A model generated the notes under the pieces. The model made no database searches. It was given only the letters and a program-made list of their open reading frames with translations, and had not been told where the DNA came from. A stretch of 64,000 bases of DNA from assembly GCA_963695705.1 (NCBI GenBank), contig CAVOHB010000009.1:620001-684000 (forward strand). Direction: 5' to 3'. The first letter of the stretch is position 1. Each line of letters starts with the position of its first letter. The DNA is from JBKPNJ01 sp963695705 (GTDB lineage Bacteria; Actinomycetota; Actinomycetes; Propionibacteriales; Nocardioidaceae). The translations under genes were made by a program, and so were the position numbers. This document shows positions 1 through 7,670 of this stretch, one piece after another.

Positions 1-978
1 CCCTACGCCGGCGGCTGCGACCTCGGCACCAGGACGGTGGAGCCGCACCTGGCGGCGCTGCGCCCCTTCGGCCTGGAGGTCAAGGCAACCGACGGGTCCT
101 ACCACGCGGAGGCGGATCGCAACGTCTCACCGACCCGCCCCATCGTGCTGACCGAGCGCGGGGACACCGTGACCGAGAACGCACTGCTAGCAGCGGCGCG
201 TCAGCCCAGCATCACGATCATCCGCAACGCCAGCCCCAACTACATGGTTCAGGATCTCTGCTTCTACCTCAACGAGCTCGGAGTGCGGATCGACGGCGTC
301 GGAACGACCACACTCACCGTGCACGGGGTCGCAGAGATCAACCGCGACGTCGAGTACTCCCCCTCCGAGGACCCGATCGAGGCGATGAGCCTGCTGGCCG
401 CCGCCATCGTCACGTCGTCACGGATCACCATCAAGCGCGTCCCGATCGAGTTCCTTGAGATCGAGCTGGCACTGCTGGAGGAGATGGGTTTCAACTACGA
501 GCGCGGTGAGGAGTACGTCGCCGGCAATGGCCACACCCGGCTGGTCGACCTCACCACCCGGCCGTCGACGCTGCACTCCCCCATCGACAAGATCCATCCG
601 ATGCCGTTCCCGGGCCTCAACATCGACAACCTGCCGTTCTTCGCGGTGATCGCCGCCACGGCGCAGGGTCAGACACTGATCCATGACTGGGTGTACGAGA
701 ACAGGGCGATCTACCTGACCGAGCTGACCAAGCTGGGTGCGACGGTCAAGCTGCTCGACCCCCACCGCGTGCTGGTCGAGGGCCCGACCCACTGGTCCGC
801 GGCGGAGATGATGTGTCCGCCGGCGCTGCGGCCCGCCGTCGTCATCCTGCTGGCGATGCTGGCCGCGAAGGGCACCTCGGTCCTGCGCAGCGTCTACGTG
901 ATCAACCGGGGGTACGAGGACCTCGCCGAGCGGCTGAACCTGCTCGGCGCGCAGATCGAGACCTTCCGCGACATCTGA
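1..978 (+). CDS. murA: UDP-N-acetylglucosamine 1-carboxyvinyltransferase (MurA family), 5'-truncated
   Basis: Transfers enolpyruvate from PEP to UDP-GlcNAc, the first committed step of peptidoglycan synthesis in the cytosol. The frame is open from base 1, so the N-terminal part lies outside the window; about 325 residues remain. The catalytic loop is present at the start (YAGGCDLG), with Cys at the position that fosfomycin alkylates in E. coli MurA. A later FPGLNID stretch matches the conserved Asp region, and ALRPA carries the conserved Arg of the C-terminal lobe. The tail (RGYEDLAERLNLLGAQIE) is typical of the family. Divergence from housekeeping MurA loops suggests a second paralog is possible. 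The gene ends 6 bp before the convergent zinc-ribbon gene. Confidence 0.9.
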   Translation, partial: PYAGGCDLGTRTVEPHLAALRPFGLEVKATDGSYHAEADRNVSPTRPIVLTERGDTVTENALLAAARQPSITIIRNASPNYMVQDLCFYLNELGVRIDGVGTTTLTVHGVAEINRDVEYSPSEDPIEAMSLLAAAIVTSSRITIKRVPIEFLEIELALLEEMGFNYERGEEYVAGNGHTRLVDLTTRPSTLHSPIDKIHPMPFPGLNIDNLPFFAVIAATAQGQTLIHDWVYENRAIYLTELTKLGATVKLLDPHRVLVEGPTHWSAAEMMCPPALRPAVVILLAMLAAKGTSVLRSVYVINRGYEDLAERLNLLGAQIETFRDI

Positions 979-984
979 GTCGGC

Positions 985-1251
985 TCAGCCGAAGAGCTCG
1001 TCGAGGAACGACCGGCTGCCGGCCGACTTGATGTCCGGAGGCGGCGCGTTCATGTCCGCGGTGATCCGCGGAAGCGGCTGGGTTCGGGGTCCGCTGGCGC
1101 GGTGCCAGTCGTTCTCCGCCTCGATCAGCCGGCCACGCTCGGCCCGTTCGAGAAAGATTCCTCCACAGGACTCGCAATGGACGACGGCGACTCCGCCGCG
1201 TGTCCGCTCGGTCATGTCGCCCTGGCAGCTCGGGCAGGTGCGTGCATCCAC
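985..1251 (-). CDS. small TFIIB-type zinc-ribbon protein
   Basis: An 88-residue protein with one zinc ribbon. Cys6 and Cys9 (CPSC) pair with Cys26 and Cys29 (CESC), followed by the GGIFLER-type tail of the zf-TFIIB family. The remainder is charged and ends FLDELFG. The function of this family is unknown; a nucleic-acid or protein-binding role is only an inference. The GTG start is supported by a TAACGT hexamer six bases upstream, the leaderless arrangement seen repeatedly in this window. It converges on murA with almost no spacer. Confidence 0.8.
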   Translation of the reverse strand: MDARTCPSCQGDMTERTRGGVAVVHCESCGGIFLERAERGRLIEAENDWHRASGPRTQPLPRITADMNAPPPDIKSAGSRSFLDELFG

Positions 1252-1257
1252 CCGGTC

Positions 1258-1263
1258 ACGTTA
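1258..1263 (-). promoter_or_regulatory. -10 hexamer TAACGT of a leaderless gene
   Basis: Six bases separate this hexamer from the GTG of the zinc-ribbon gene, so transcription would start at or next to the start codon. No Shine-Dalgarno sequence is present. Confidence 0.5.
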
Positions 1264-1289
1264 GCGCAGCGGCTCGACGCAACGTTATC

Positions 1290-1324
1290 TGTGCAGCGAG
1301 TTAGGTCCCGTCGCCGGCTGCACA
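1290..1324 (-). terminator. weak hairpin downstream of the GDPD gene
   Basis: Arms TGTGCAGC and GCTGCACA form a perfect 8-bp stem around a 19-base loop, 45 bases after the GDPD stop codon. There is no T-run. It could end the GDPD/DUF4326 transcript, but the long loop makes this weak. Confidence 0.3.
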
Positions 1325-1368
1325 GCACAAGCCGCCGGTGCCGTCCCGCCGTTGTTGTCCACGCGTGT

Positions 1369-2163
1369 TCAGTGCCACTGGCCGCGCTCCAGCATCACAC
1401 GTCGCAACGTGTCGATGCGGTCGGTCATGATGCCGTCGACCCCGAGGTCGAGCAGGCGGGTGATCTCCGCGGCGTCGTCGACTGTCCAGACGTGCACATG
1501 TTTGCCCAGCGCGTGCGCCCGGTGCATGAACTGGGGGGTCACGACGGCCAGCCGGCCGATCCGCGACGGCACCTGTACACACGGCGCCTGGCTCGCCAGC
1601 AGGCGCTCCCGCAGCTGGGGCAACGGTAGAAACCGCAGCCCGACCACCCCGACCGGGCCGAAGGCCGTGGCCACCCGCCGGCCGAGTGCCCGACGGACCT
1701 GGTTGATCCGGGCCTGCGAGAAGGAGGCGACACACACCCGGTCGTGTACCCCCAGGTCGTCGATGACGGCGAGCAGCGGACGGATCGCGCTCGCCTGCTT
1801 GACGTCGACATTGATCCTGGTGTCCGGCCAGGTGGTGAGGAGCTCGGCGAGCGTTGGGATGGGTTCGCGTCCTCCGATCCGGGCACGGGACACCTCCGCG
1901 AGCGTCATCCGGGCGATCCGGCCCTGCCGATCCGTCACCCGGTCCAGGGTGCGGTCGTGGAACGCCAGGAGATGCCCGTCCGCCGTGCCGTGAACGTCGG
2001 TCTCGAGGTAGCGGTATCCCAGGTCGACTGCGACCTGGAAGGCCGCCAGGCTGTTCTCGACCCCGAGGTTCGGCGGATAGAAGGCTCCGCCGCGATGGGC
2101 GAACGGGATCGGGCCGGGGTGATCGAAGAACGCGAACGACTCCGCGCGGACGGGCTGGTTCAT
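1369..2163 (-). CDS. ugpQ: glycerophosphodiester phosphodiesterase
   Basis: Hydrolyses glycerophosphodiesters to glycerol-3-phosphate and an alcohol. The 264 residues fit a one-domain GDPD TIM barrel. The HRG motif is at residues 23-25, followed by the EN pair, the metal-binding ETDVHGTADG stretch and the catalytic His in LLAFHD. No signal peptide is visible, so a cytosolic enzyme is likely. The ATG overlaps the stop of the DUF4326 gene as ATGA, so the two are translationally coupled. The symbol is by family resemblance only; no Ugp transporter is adjacent. Confidence 0.88.
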   Translation of the reverse strand: MNQPVRAESFAFFDHPGPIPFAHRGGAFYPPNLGVENSLAAFQVAVDLGYRYLETDVHGTADGHLLAFHDRTLDRVTDRQGRIARMTLAEVSRARIGGREPIPTLAELLTTWPDTRINVDVKQASAIRPLLAVIDDLGVHDRVCVASFSQARINQVRRALGRRVATAFGPVGVVGLRFLPLPQLRERLLASQAPCVQVPSRIGRLAVVTPQFMHRAHALGKHVHVWTVDDAAEITRLLDLGVDGIMTDRIDTLRRVMLERGQWH

Positions 2164-2516
2164 TGCGTAGGCATATCGTCGCTCACCGAATCAAGTATCG
2201 CGGGCGCGGCGACGGCCGGCTGGCGCCCTGCCTGGCAGCCGTTGGCGAGCCGGAGCAGCACGTCGGCGTGGCAGGGCTCGCTCAACGGACACCAGCAGGC
2301 CAGGTCGTGCCCTCGCAGCACGGTCCGGGCCTCGGCCACGAGGTGGGGGGACCCGACGAGATGCTGCCGGTACAGCTCGACGGCGTCGGCGCGTGACAGG
2401 CCCTCGCCGATGCGGTACGGGTTGCCCCAGCGGCTCGGCCGCGCGACCACGATGGCACCTTCGGGCTTCCGCCAGCCAATGCTCCGGTGAAGCTGGATCC
2501 GCTCGGGCCCGGTCAT
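2160..2516 (-). CDS. DUF4326 domain protein
   Basis: A 118-residue protein. Residues 10-92 carry the whole DUF4326 signature: an RxxGWRKP start, a PSRWGNP motif, then LRGHDLACWCPLSEPCHADVLL with closely spaced Cys and His. The family is small, found in phages and bacteria, and has no established function; the Cys/His cluster could bind metal. It is the first gene of a two-gene unit with the GDPD, overlapping it by 4 bp. The ATG has a TAGCGT hexamer eight bases upstream, consistent with leaderless transcription. Confidence 0.82.
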   Translation of the reverse strand: MTGPERIQLHRSIGWRKPEGAIVVARPSRWGNPYRIGEGLSRADAVELYRQHLVGSPHLVAEARTVLRGHDLACWCPLSEPCHADVLLRLANGCQAGRQPAVAAPAILDSVSDDMPTQ

Positions 2517-2524
2517 CGGTGCGC

Positions 2525-2530
2525 ACGCTA
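2525..2530 (-). promoter_or_regulatory. -10 hexamer TAGCGT before the DUF4326/GDPD pair
   Basis: Lies eight bases upstream of the DUF4326 ATG. The spacing and the TANNNT form match the other leaderless starts in this window. Confidence 0.4.
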
Positions 2531-2554
2531 CCGAATGAATAGCCGGCCGTGGTG

Positions 2555-2580
2555 GGAATCCTTCGGCGTCTCGCGTCGTT
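2555..2580 (+). promoter_or_regulatory. SigR/SigH-type promoter (GGAAT-N18-GTT) for rbpA
   Basis: GGAAT at 2555-2559 and GTT at 2578-2580 are separated by exactly 18 bases, the known consensus of the thiol-oxidative-stress sigma factor SigR/SigH. The site lies about 75 bases before the rbpA start codon. In Streptomyces coelicolor rbpA is an established SigR target, so both the match and the placement make sense. Confidence 0.65.
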
Positions 2581-2655
2581 GGGACTGTTGGACGTCATAC
2601 GGCGGCCACCACGAGATGTGGGACCACGTACGGGGACAGCTGCGGGGAGGTAGCG

Positions 2656-3039
2656 ATGTCGGAGCGGTCACTGCGGGGGGCGCGGCTCGGAGGTCAGAGC
2701 TTCGAGGACGAGCGCGGCATAGAGTTCGCACCGCGCCAGCTCGTCGTCTACACCTGCCAGCACGGGCACGAGTTCGAGATCCCCATGGCCGAGGACGCCG
2801 AGGTGCCGTGGCTGTGGGAGTGCCCGCGCTGTGGTGCGCAGGCCCAGCTGCGTGACGGCACCGAGCCGGAGGCCAAGCTGGAGAAGCCGCAGCGCACCCA
2901 CTGGGACATGCTCCTGGAGCGGCGTTCGATTCCCGAGCTCGAGGACATCCTGGCCGAGCGGCTCGAGCTGCTGCGCGGTGGAGCGATCGGCCCGAGCCAT
3001 CTGCACCGCAAGCGCGGGAGCGTCAAGAAGAGCGCCTGA
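2656..3039 (+). CDS. rbpA: RNA polymerase-binding protein RbpA
   Basis: Binds the RNA polymerase beta subunit and the group 1/2 sigma factors and stabilises the open promoter complex in actinobacteria. The 127 residues have the usual layout: an N-terminal tail with LRGARLGGQSFE, a core zinc-binding fold with Cys34, His38, Cys56 and Cys59, a basic linker, and the C-terminal sigma-interaction helix (WDMLLERRSIPELEDILAERLELLR). The ATG follows a strong GGGGAGG. A SigR-type promoter lies upstream. It converges on fxsA, as in Mycobacterium tuberculosis, where RbpA neighbours Ppm1. Confidence 0.96.
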   Translation: MSERSLRGARLGGQSFEDERGIEFAPRQLVVYTCQHGHEFEIPMAEDAEVPWLWECPRCGAQAQLRDGTEPEAKLEKPQRTHWDMLLERRSIPELEDILAERLELLRGGAIGPSHLHRKRGSVKKSA

Positions 3040-3045
3040 CGGCCA

Positions 3046-3067
3046 CAGCCGGACCGCCGGTCGGCTG
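3046..3067. terminator. bidirectional terminator hairpin between rbpA and fxsA
   Basis: CAGCCGGACC pairs with GGTCGGCTG, with one bulged base, around a very short loop. It lies in the 41-base gap between two convergent genes and could end both transcripts. No T-run follows, which is normal in high-GC actinobacteria. Confidence 0.5.
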
Positions 3068-3080
3068 ATCGCGCCGACGC

Positions 3081-3581
3081 TCAGCGCTCGGGGTGGTCGT
3101 CCTCGACGACCTCACCGTCAACGACCGGACCGTTCCTCTGGTGGCCGGTGCCACCCCACCAGGCGGCACCTCGCGGCCCACTCACCCGGGGTGTGACCAC
3201 TCGCACGGTGCTCCTGGCCACCCTGCGGGCCAGCACCGCCAGCAGGATCCGCCTGGCCAGTGGCCGGCTGAACGGCAGCACGCAGAAGAACCCGAAGACA
3301 TCGGTGACGAATCCCGGCGTCAGCAGCAGGGTCCCGCCGACCAGCACGAGGCCGGCGTCGGCAAGCTCCCTGCCGGGCATCCGCCCGGTCTGGATCGCGT
3401 CGTTCAGCGCCCGCCAGGCGCGCCGGCCCTCGTGCTTGAGCAGCCAGGCGCCGATCGCGCTCTCGATGATGAGCAGCGCGACGGTCTGCCAGGCACCGAT
3501 CGCCTGTCCGACCTGGATGATCACGTAGATCTCGACTATCGGCGTCAGCAGGAACGCCAGCGCCACGACGGCCCACGGCAT
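3081..3581 (-). CDS. fxsA: FxsA family membrane protein
   Basis: A 166-residue cytoplasmic-membrane protein of the FxsA family; the E. coli member relieves F-plasmid exclusion of phage T7, and the role in actinobacteria is unknown. Hydrophobic segments at about residues 2-22 and 28-46 include the FxsA signature (LTPIVEIYVIIQVG, ESAIGAWLLKHEG). A third follows at LTPGFVTDVFGFFCVLPF. The C-terminal 40 residues are polar. The ATG at 3581 was chosen because the conserved N-terminus begins there (MPWAVVALAFLLTP). It lies 5 bp downstream of ppm1 in one operon. Confidence 0.88.
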   Translation of the reverse strand: MPWAVVALAFLLTPIVEIYVIIQVGQAIGAWQTVALLIIESAIGAWLLKHEGRRAWRALNDAIQTGRMPGRELADAGLVLVGGTLLLTPGFVTDVFGFFCVLPFSRPLARRILLAVLARRVARSTVRVVTPRVSGPRGAAWWGGTGHQRNGPVVDGEVVEDDHPER

Positions 3582-3586
3582 TGCGG

Positions 3587-4375
3587 TCACATCCTCTTTT
3601 CTCGGGTGCGTAGTCGCCGCGCGGCCAGCCGGGCGGCGAGTGCGGCCTGTGCGGTACGCCGGCGCAGTCCCCAGACGGTGATCCGTACGAATGCCTCGTT
3701 GACGATGGCACGGTCCATCTTGGACTGCCCACGGACGCGCTCGACGAACTGGATGGGCAGTTCGACGACGGTGTACCCGGCTTCGACCGCTCGCCACGCC
3801 AGGTCGACCTGGAAGCAGTAACCCTGCGACGCGACCGTCCGGAGGTCCAGACCCTCCAGCGTCGAGCGGCGCCACACCCGGAAGCCTCCGGTGGCGTCGG
3901 CCAGCGGAACTCCGATCGCGACCCGGGCGTAGCGGTTCCCCCCGCGTGAGAGCAGCCTTCTGGCCGCCGGCCAGTTCTCCACCGACCCGCCGGGTACCCA
4001 CCGGGAACCGAGCACGAGGTCGGCAGTGGGCAAGGCGCTCAGCAGCGACGGAAGCTGCTCAGGTTGATGTGAGCCGTCAGCGTCCATCTGGACCAGGACG
4101 TCGTAACCGTGGCTGATCGCCCAGCCGAATCCGTCGAGGTAGGCGACGCCGAGCCCCTGCTTCCCCAGCCGGTGCAGCACGCGCACGTGCGGGTCTGCCT
4201 CCGACAGCTTGTCGGCGAGCTCTCCGGTGCCGTCGGGTGATGCGTCGTCGACCACGAGGACGTCCAGGTCGGGTACGCTCTCACGGATTCTGTGGACGAC
4301 ATCCTCGAGGTTCGTCACCTCGTTGTACGTGGGGACGACTGCGATCCCCCGCCCGATCTGCTGCCACGAACTCAC
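3587..4375 (-). CDS. ppm1: polyprenol monophosphomannose synthase (GT2)
   Basis: Transfers mannose from GDP-mannose to polyprenyl phosphate, giving the donor for periplasmic mannosylation (lipoglycans, glycoproteins). The 262-residue GT2 enzyme shows the nucleotide-binding PTYNE, DDASPDGT and QMDADGS motifs, a GSRWVPGG stretch, and the RVRGQSKM tail. It has no C-terminal membrane domain. It overlaps lnt by 4 bp (ATGA). In M. tuberculosis the two are one polypeptide (Ppm1); here they are separate, as in M. smegmatis. Confidence 0.92.
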   Translation of the reverse strand: MSSWQQIGRGIAVVPTYNEVTNLEDVVHRIRESVPDLDVLVVDDASPDGTGELADKLSEADPHVRVLHRLGKQGLGVAYLDGFGWAISHGYDVLVQMDADGSHQPEQLPSLLSALPTADLVLGSRWVPGGSVENWPAARRLLSRGGNRYARVAIGVPLADATGGFRVWRRSTLEGLDLRTVASQGYCFQVDLAWRAVEAGYTVVELPIQFVERVRGQSKMDRAIVNEAFVRITVWGLRRRTAQAALAARLAARRLRTREKRM

Positions 4376-5994
4376 CGTCTCGACACCTCCGGCTCCACGC
4401 TACGTCGCCTGCGACCCAAGAACACGCCGGCAACGGCGGCGCAGATCGCAACCAGGCTCGTCGTCCATTCGATCACGGAGCCGTACCGTACGGCGGGAGT
4501 CACACCGGAGTCGAGCGTGACCGGCTGCACCAGCAGCGCCCGCGTGGCCGGCTGCGACTGCGCCAGCACGGTGCCGTCCGGCCCCACCATCCCGCTGATC
4601 CCGTCGGTCGAGGCGACCACCACGGTGCGGCCGAGCTCGATCGCGCGCAGCTTGGTGATCTCCCACTGTTGCGCGAGCTGGCCGGTGCCGAGATAGGTGG
4701 CGTTGTTGGTCTGCACGACCACCAGCTGGGCCCCTCCGTTGACCACGTCGCGCAGCAGCCCGTCGTAGGCAACCTCGAAGCAGATCACGTCTCCGATCGT
4801 GGTGTCGCCGAGCCGGAGGACACCGGGCCTGGTGCCGCGGGCGAAGTCCTTCGGGATCTGGGAGAGCCGGTCGATGAACTTCGTCAGCAGGTCGCGGAAC
4901 GGGATGTACTCACCGAACGGGACCGGGTGGCGCTTGACGTATCGCTCCCCCGGCCCCGACGTCGGATCCCAGACCACACCCATGTTCTGCACGTGGTTGG
5001 CATCCGGCCCGTCCACCACGGCGCCGACAAGGGTCGGGGCGCCGATGTCGCTGACCGCGCTTTGGATGCTGGCGCGCGCGGCGGGATCGCTGAACGGGTC
5101 GATGTCGGTGGAGTTCTCCGGCCAGATCACCAGGTTCGGTGCCGGCACTGTCCCGTTCCTGACGTCCGCAGCCAGCTGGTGCGTGGCCTCGGTGTGGTTG
5201 TCGAGCACCGCCCGGCGTTCGCTGAAGGCGGTGAGACCCGAGCCGGGGACGTTGCCCTGTACGGCCGCCACCACGACCTGTGGCGAGCCGGGACCGGTCA
5301 GCGGCAACACCGCGCCGACCGCGACGACGGCGACCGCTGCCGCGATGTACCCGGCCGCGGCCACCGCACTGCCGGCCCGACCGTCCGGTTCGCGCCGTAT
5401 CAGCCGCCCGCTGGCCAGCTGGTCGACCAGCGCCAGCAGCAGGTTGCTCAGCAGCGCGGCCGCCGCGGTGAGCAGGGCGACGCCGCCCAGCCGCGCGTAT
5501 GCCGCCATCGGGGTGTCACCCAGCGCGAAGGCCAGCCTCCCCCACGGCAGCCCGCCGAACGGGATCGTCGAGCGCAGCTGCTCGGCCCCGACCCAGGCGG
5601 CGGCTGCCCAGACCGGCCACAGCGGCAGCCGGACTACGAGGGTCAGGACTGCGCCGAGCAGCCCGTAGAAGACCGCCTCCAGAACCGACAGCGCGACCCA
5701 GGCATCGCTGCCGATGACGCGCAGCCACGGCATCAGCAGCAGCACGAAGCAGACTCCGAACACCAGCCCGACCACGAAACCGGCCGGGGGGCGCAGCCCG
5801 CGGCAGCACGCAGTGAACCCGGCCACCGCGAGCGGAAGCGCCCACCACCAGTCGTGGGGCGCGAACGCCAGCGCCAACAGCAGGCCGCACAGGGCGGCGC
5901 CGGCTATCCGGGCTGGCAGTGCGATCCAGGGGGCCGTCCATCGGGGCATCCATGGGGCCGTCCTTGGAGCGATCCACGCCAAAGATGGCGGCAC
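4372..5994 (-). CDS. lnt: apolipoprotein N-acyltransferase
   Basis: N-acylates the lipidated Cys of lipoproteins at the outer face of the cytoplasmic membrane. The protein has about 540 residues: several N-terminal membrane helices, a nitrilase-fold catalytic domain and a last C-terminal helix. The triad is visible as Glu in IWPENS, Lys in YVKRHPVPFGEY and Cys in DVICFEVAYD. The GTG at 5994 was chosen because GAGAGG lies just upstream; the frame is open further upstream but without family similarity. Coupled to ppm1 by an ATGA overlap. Likely lipoprotein substrates in this window include LpqY, the OppA-like protein and the FKBP protein. Confidence 0.9.
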   Translation of the reverse strand: MPPSLAWIAPRTAPWMPRWTAPWIALPARIAGAALCGLLLALAFAPHDWWWALPLAVAGFTACCRGLRPPAGFVVGLVFGVCFVLLLMPWLRVIGSDAWVALSVLEAVFYGLLGAVLTLVVRLPLWPVWAAAAWVGAEQLRSTIPFGGLPWGRLAFALGDTPMAAYARLGGVALLTAAAALLSNLLLALVDQLASGRLIRREPDGRAGSAVAAAGYIAAAVAVVAVGAVLPLTGPGSPQVVVAAVQGNVPGSGLTAFSERRAVLDNHTEATHQLAADVRNGTVPAPNLVIWPENSTDIDPFSDPAARASIQSAVSDIGAPTLVGAVVDGPDANHVQNMGVVWDPTSGPGERYVKRHPVPFGEYIPFRDLLTKFIDRLSQIPKDFARGTRPGVLRLGDTTIGDVICFEVAYDGLLRDVVNGGAQLVVVQTNNATYLGTGQLAQQWEITKLRAIELGRTVVVASTDGISGMVGPDGTVLAQSQPATRALLVQPVTLDSGVTPAVRYGSVIEWTTSLVAICAAVAGVFLGRRRRSVEPEVSRR

Positions 5995-6365
5995 GGGGTC
6001 CTCTCGGCTGCGCGACTGGTCGACCTGACCGTGCACCGTACAACGCCCAGAGAACCCTCGATGTGCCGCGCCCCGCCGGAATCGGAAGAAGCCCGCCGCC
6101 CTTCGGACCGATCGGCCACTCGTTGGCGACGAGCGAGCCGGTCGTTGTCTACTGGGAGCCGAGCTTCTTCCGTGCACACCCCACCGTGTTGGACACGACC
6201 CGGCGCGCCGCGTGACTCTGAAGCTTGGAACCCGCCCCAGTCGCGCGACCACCCGGACGCCGGCCCGCACGATGGCCTGCTAAGTGGACCCGAGCAGCCT
6301 GCCGACCGCGGCCACATGCTGTCAAGGGTGCGCTGACCTGCGCGTATGTCGTAAAGGAGCAGGTC

Positions 6366-6431
6366 ATGGCACCTGCGGTTCAGGAAAAGTTCTCCCCGCA
6401 TTCTTCTCCCGGTCGGCGTGTCGCGGGGTGA
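6366..6431 (+). CDS. candidate 21-residue peptide
   Basis: A 22-codon frame whose ATG follows AAAGGAG at ideal spacing. It begins MAPAVQEKFSPHS and ends GRRVAG, with no membrane segment and no recognised family. A weak promoter pair (TGTCAA, then TATGTC) lies just upstream. The stop codon sits inside a perfect 9-bp hairpin. Promoter, ribosome site, frame and hairpin together suggest a short independent transcript, but there is no homology support and the frame could be fortuitous. Confidence 0.28.
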   Translation: MAPAVQEKFSPHSSPGRRVAG

Positions 6432-6438
6432 CACGCCG
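6414..6438. terminator. 9-bp hairpin between kal and the small ORF
   Basis: CGGCGTGTC and GACACGCCG form a perfect stem with a 7-base loop. It lies six bases beyond the kal stop codon and overlaps the stop of the small forward ORF, so it could serve both strands. No T-run follows on either side. Confidence 0.55.
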
Positions 6439-6444
6439 TAAACG

Positions 6445-6870
6445 CTACGGTCGGTTTCGGTAACCATCCGGCGGGACGACCACGGTGCCGGTCGCCGTGG
6501 TGGCAACGATGGCCGCTGGCAGCACCTCGGCGGCCGAAGCCGATAGGTCGGGCCGTCCCCGGCAGACGATCCGGGCCTCCATCTCGAGTGTCCGGCTGCG
6601 GGAGCCGATCCGGGTCACCGTGGCCTCGATCTCCAGAACGTCTCCGGCGCGTACCGGGGCCTTGAACTGAACGTCTGAGTAGGACGCGAACAGACCCTCG
6701 TCGCCGTCGGTGCGAATGCAGACCTCGGTCGCGACGTCCCCGAAGAGGGCCAGGCTGTAGGCGCCGTCGACCAGGTTGCCGGCGTAATGCGCATGGGAGA
6801 ACGGCACGTACCGGCGGTGGACCACGGTCAGACCCACCCGCGGGTCTGGACCGGCGGAGGGCCCTGTCAT
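6445..6870 (-). CDS. kal: 3-aminobutyryl-CoA ammonia-lyase (hotdog fold)
   Basis: Removes ammonia from L-3-aminobutyryl-CoA to give crotonyl-CoA, a late step of lysine fermentation. The 141-residue protein is a single hotdog domain resembling Kal: SHAHYAGNLVDGAYSLALFGDVATEVCIRTDGDEGLFASY, here split as AGNLVDGA, LFGDVATE and DEGLFASY, followed by VQFKAPVRAGDVLEIEATVT. The start is fixed by the ATGA overlap with kamE, which also implies coupled translation. Thioesterase or MaoC-like activity is the fallback reading, but the motifs and the operon favour Kal. The last gene of the island. Confidence 0.85.
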   Translation of the reverse strand: MTGPSAGPDPRVGLTVVHRRYVPFSHAHYAGNLVDGAYSLALFGDVATEVCIRTDGDEGLFASYSDVQFKAPVRAGDVLEIEATVTRIGSRSRTLEMEARIVCRGRPDLSASAAEVLPAAIVATTATGTVVVPPDGYRNRP

Positions 6871-7670
6871 CGTGACGCCTTCGCGCTCTTGGCGGGCCCG
6901 GGATCGGAGCCGCTCAGCGGGCCCGGGGAGCCTCCCGACGCGACCAGCGCGTTCACCAGATAGCTGGCGACCTCTCCGGGCGTCGTCCCACGGCCGAACA
7001 CTCGGTCGACGCCCAGCTCGGCGGCCATCGCCTCCTCGAACCGAGGGCCGCCGATGACCAATAACGGTCGGCGGCCGGCCGGATACGCCTCGTTGAACGC
7101 GGCCGACATCTCCAAGGTGTTGTGGATGTGCGCCTCGCGCTGGGTGACTACCTGCGAGACCAGAACAGCGTCGGCCTTCTCCGCCTGCGCGCGCGCCACC
7201 AGCTGGGGGATGGACACCTGCGCGCCGAGGTTGACCACTCTCAGCTCCCGGTAGTACTCGAGGCCCTTCTCGCCGGCGAACCCCTTGATGTTGAGGATCG
7301 CGTCGATGCCGACCGTGTGGGCGTCGGTGCCGATGCACCCGCCCACCACGACGAGGCGACGTCTCAGGCCCTTGCGGATCGTGAGATTGACCTCCTTGGG
7401 GCTGAGCAGTGGATAGTCCCGTTCGACCAGCTCGACCTTGGACGGGTCGACGAGGTGGTTGACCCGTCCGTACACCACGAAGAACGTGAAGTCCGGTCCG
7501 ACCGCCTTGGCATGCACGACCATCGCCGGGTCGACGCCCATCTTGTTCGCCAGCTGGGCGGCGGCGCCCTCGGCGCGCCGGTCGTGCGGCATGGGCAGCG
7601 TGAAGGAGACCTGCACCATGCCGTCCCCGGTGGTGTCGCCGTACGGTCGAATGATCGGCGACTCACTCAC
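6867..7670 (-). CDS. kamE: lysine 5,6-aminomutase beta subunit (B12/PLP)
   Basis: The small subunit of the adenosylcobalamin- and PLP-dependent enzyme that moves the terminal amino group of beta-lysine (or D-lysine) to give 3,5-diaminohexanoate. From the GTG at 7670, His118 is the cobalt ligand in the DAHTVG (DxHxxG) motif. Lys129 in NIKGFAG is the PLP-binding lysine, exactly 11 residues later, as in the Clostridium enzyme (His133/Lys144). The start is decided by GGGAGG six bases upstream. A near-copy of the start region lies 43 bp upstream, out of frame. A 39-bp gap separates it from kamD; it overlaps kal. Confidence 0.93.
   Translation of the reverse strand: MSESPIIRPYGDTTGDGMVQVSFTLPMPHDRRAEGAAAQLANKMGVDPAMVVHAKAVGPDFTFFVVYGRVNHLVDPSKVELVERDYPLLSPKEVNLTIRKGLRRRLVVVGGCIGTDAHTVGIDAILNIKGFAGEKGLEYYRELRVVNLGAQVSIPQLVARAQAEKADAVLVSQVVTQREAHIHNTLEMSAAFNEAYPAGRRPLLVIGGPRFEEAMAAELGVDRVFGRGTTPGEVASYLVNALVASGGSPGPLSGSDPGPAKSAKASR

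Larger units (their letters stand above)
5995..6444. other. 450-bp intergenic region upstream of lnt and downstream of kal
   Basis: No conserved gene was recognised. The left part must hold the lnt promoter, but no clear hexamer pair was seen. The right part holds a tiny ORF with a good ribosome binding site and a hairpin across its stop codon, both listed separately. Confidence 0.5.

Noticed and set aside
4237..6336. A 699-codon open frame on the plus strand opposite lnt
   Set aside because: It is antisense to lnt and ppm1, has low-complexity Arg/Gln/His-rich composition and no family similarity; long antisense frames are expected at this GC content.
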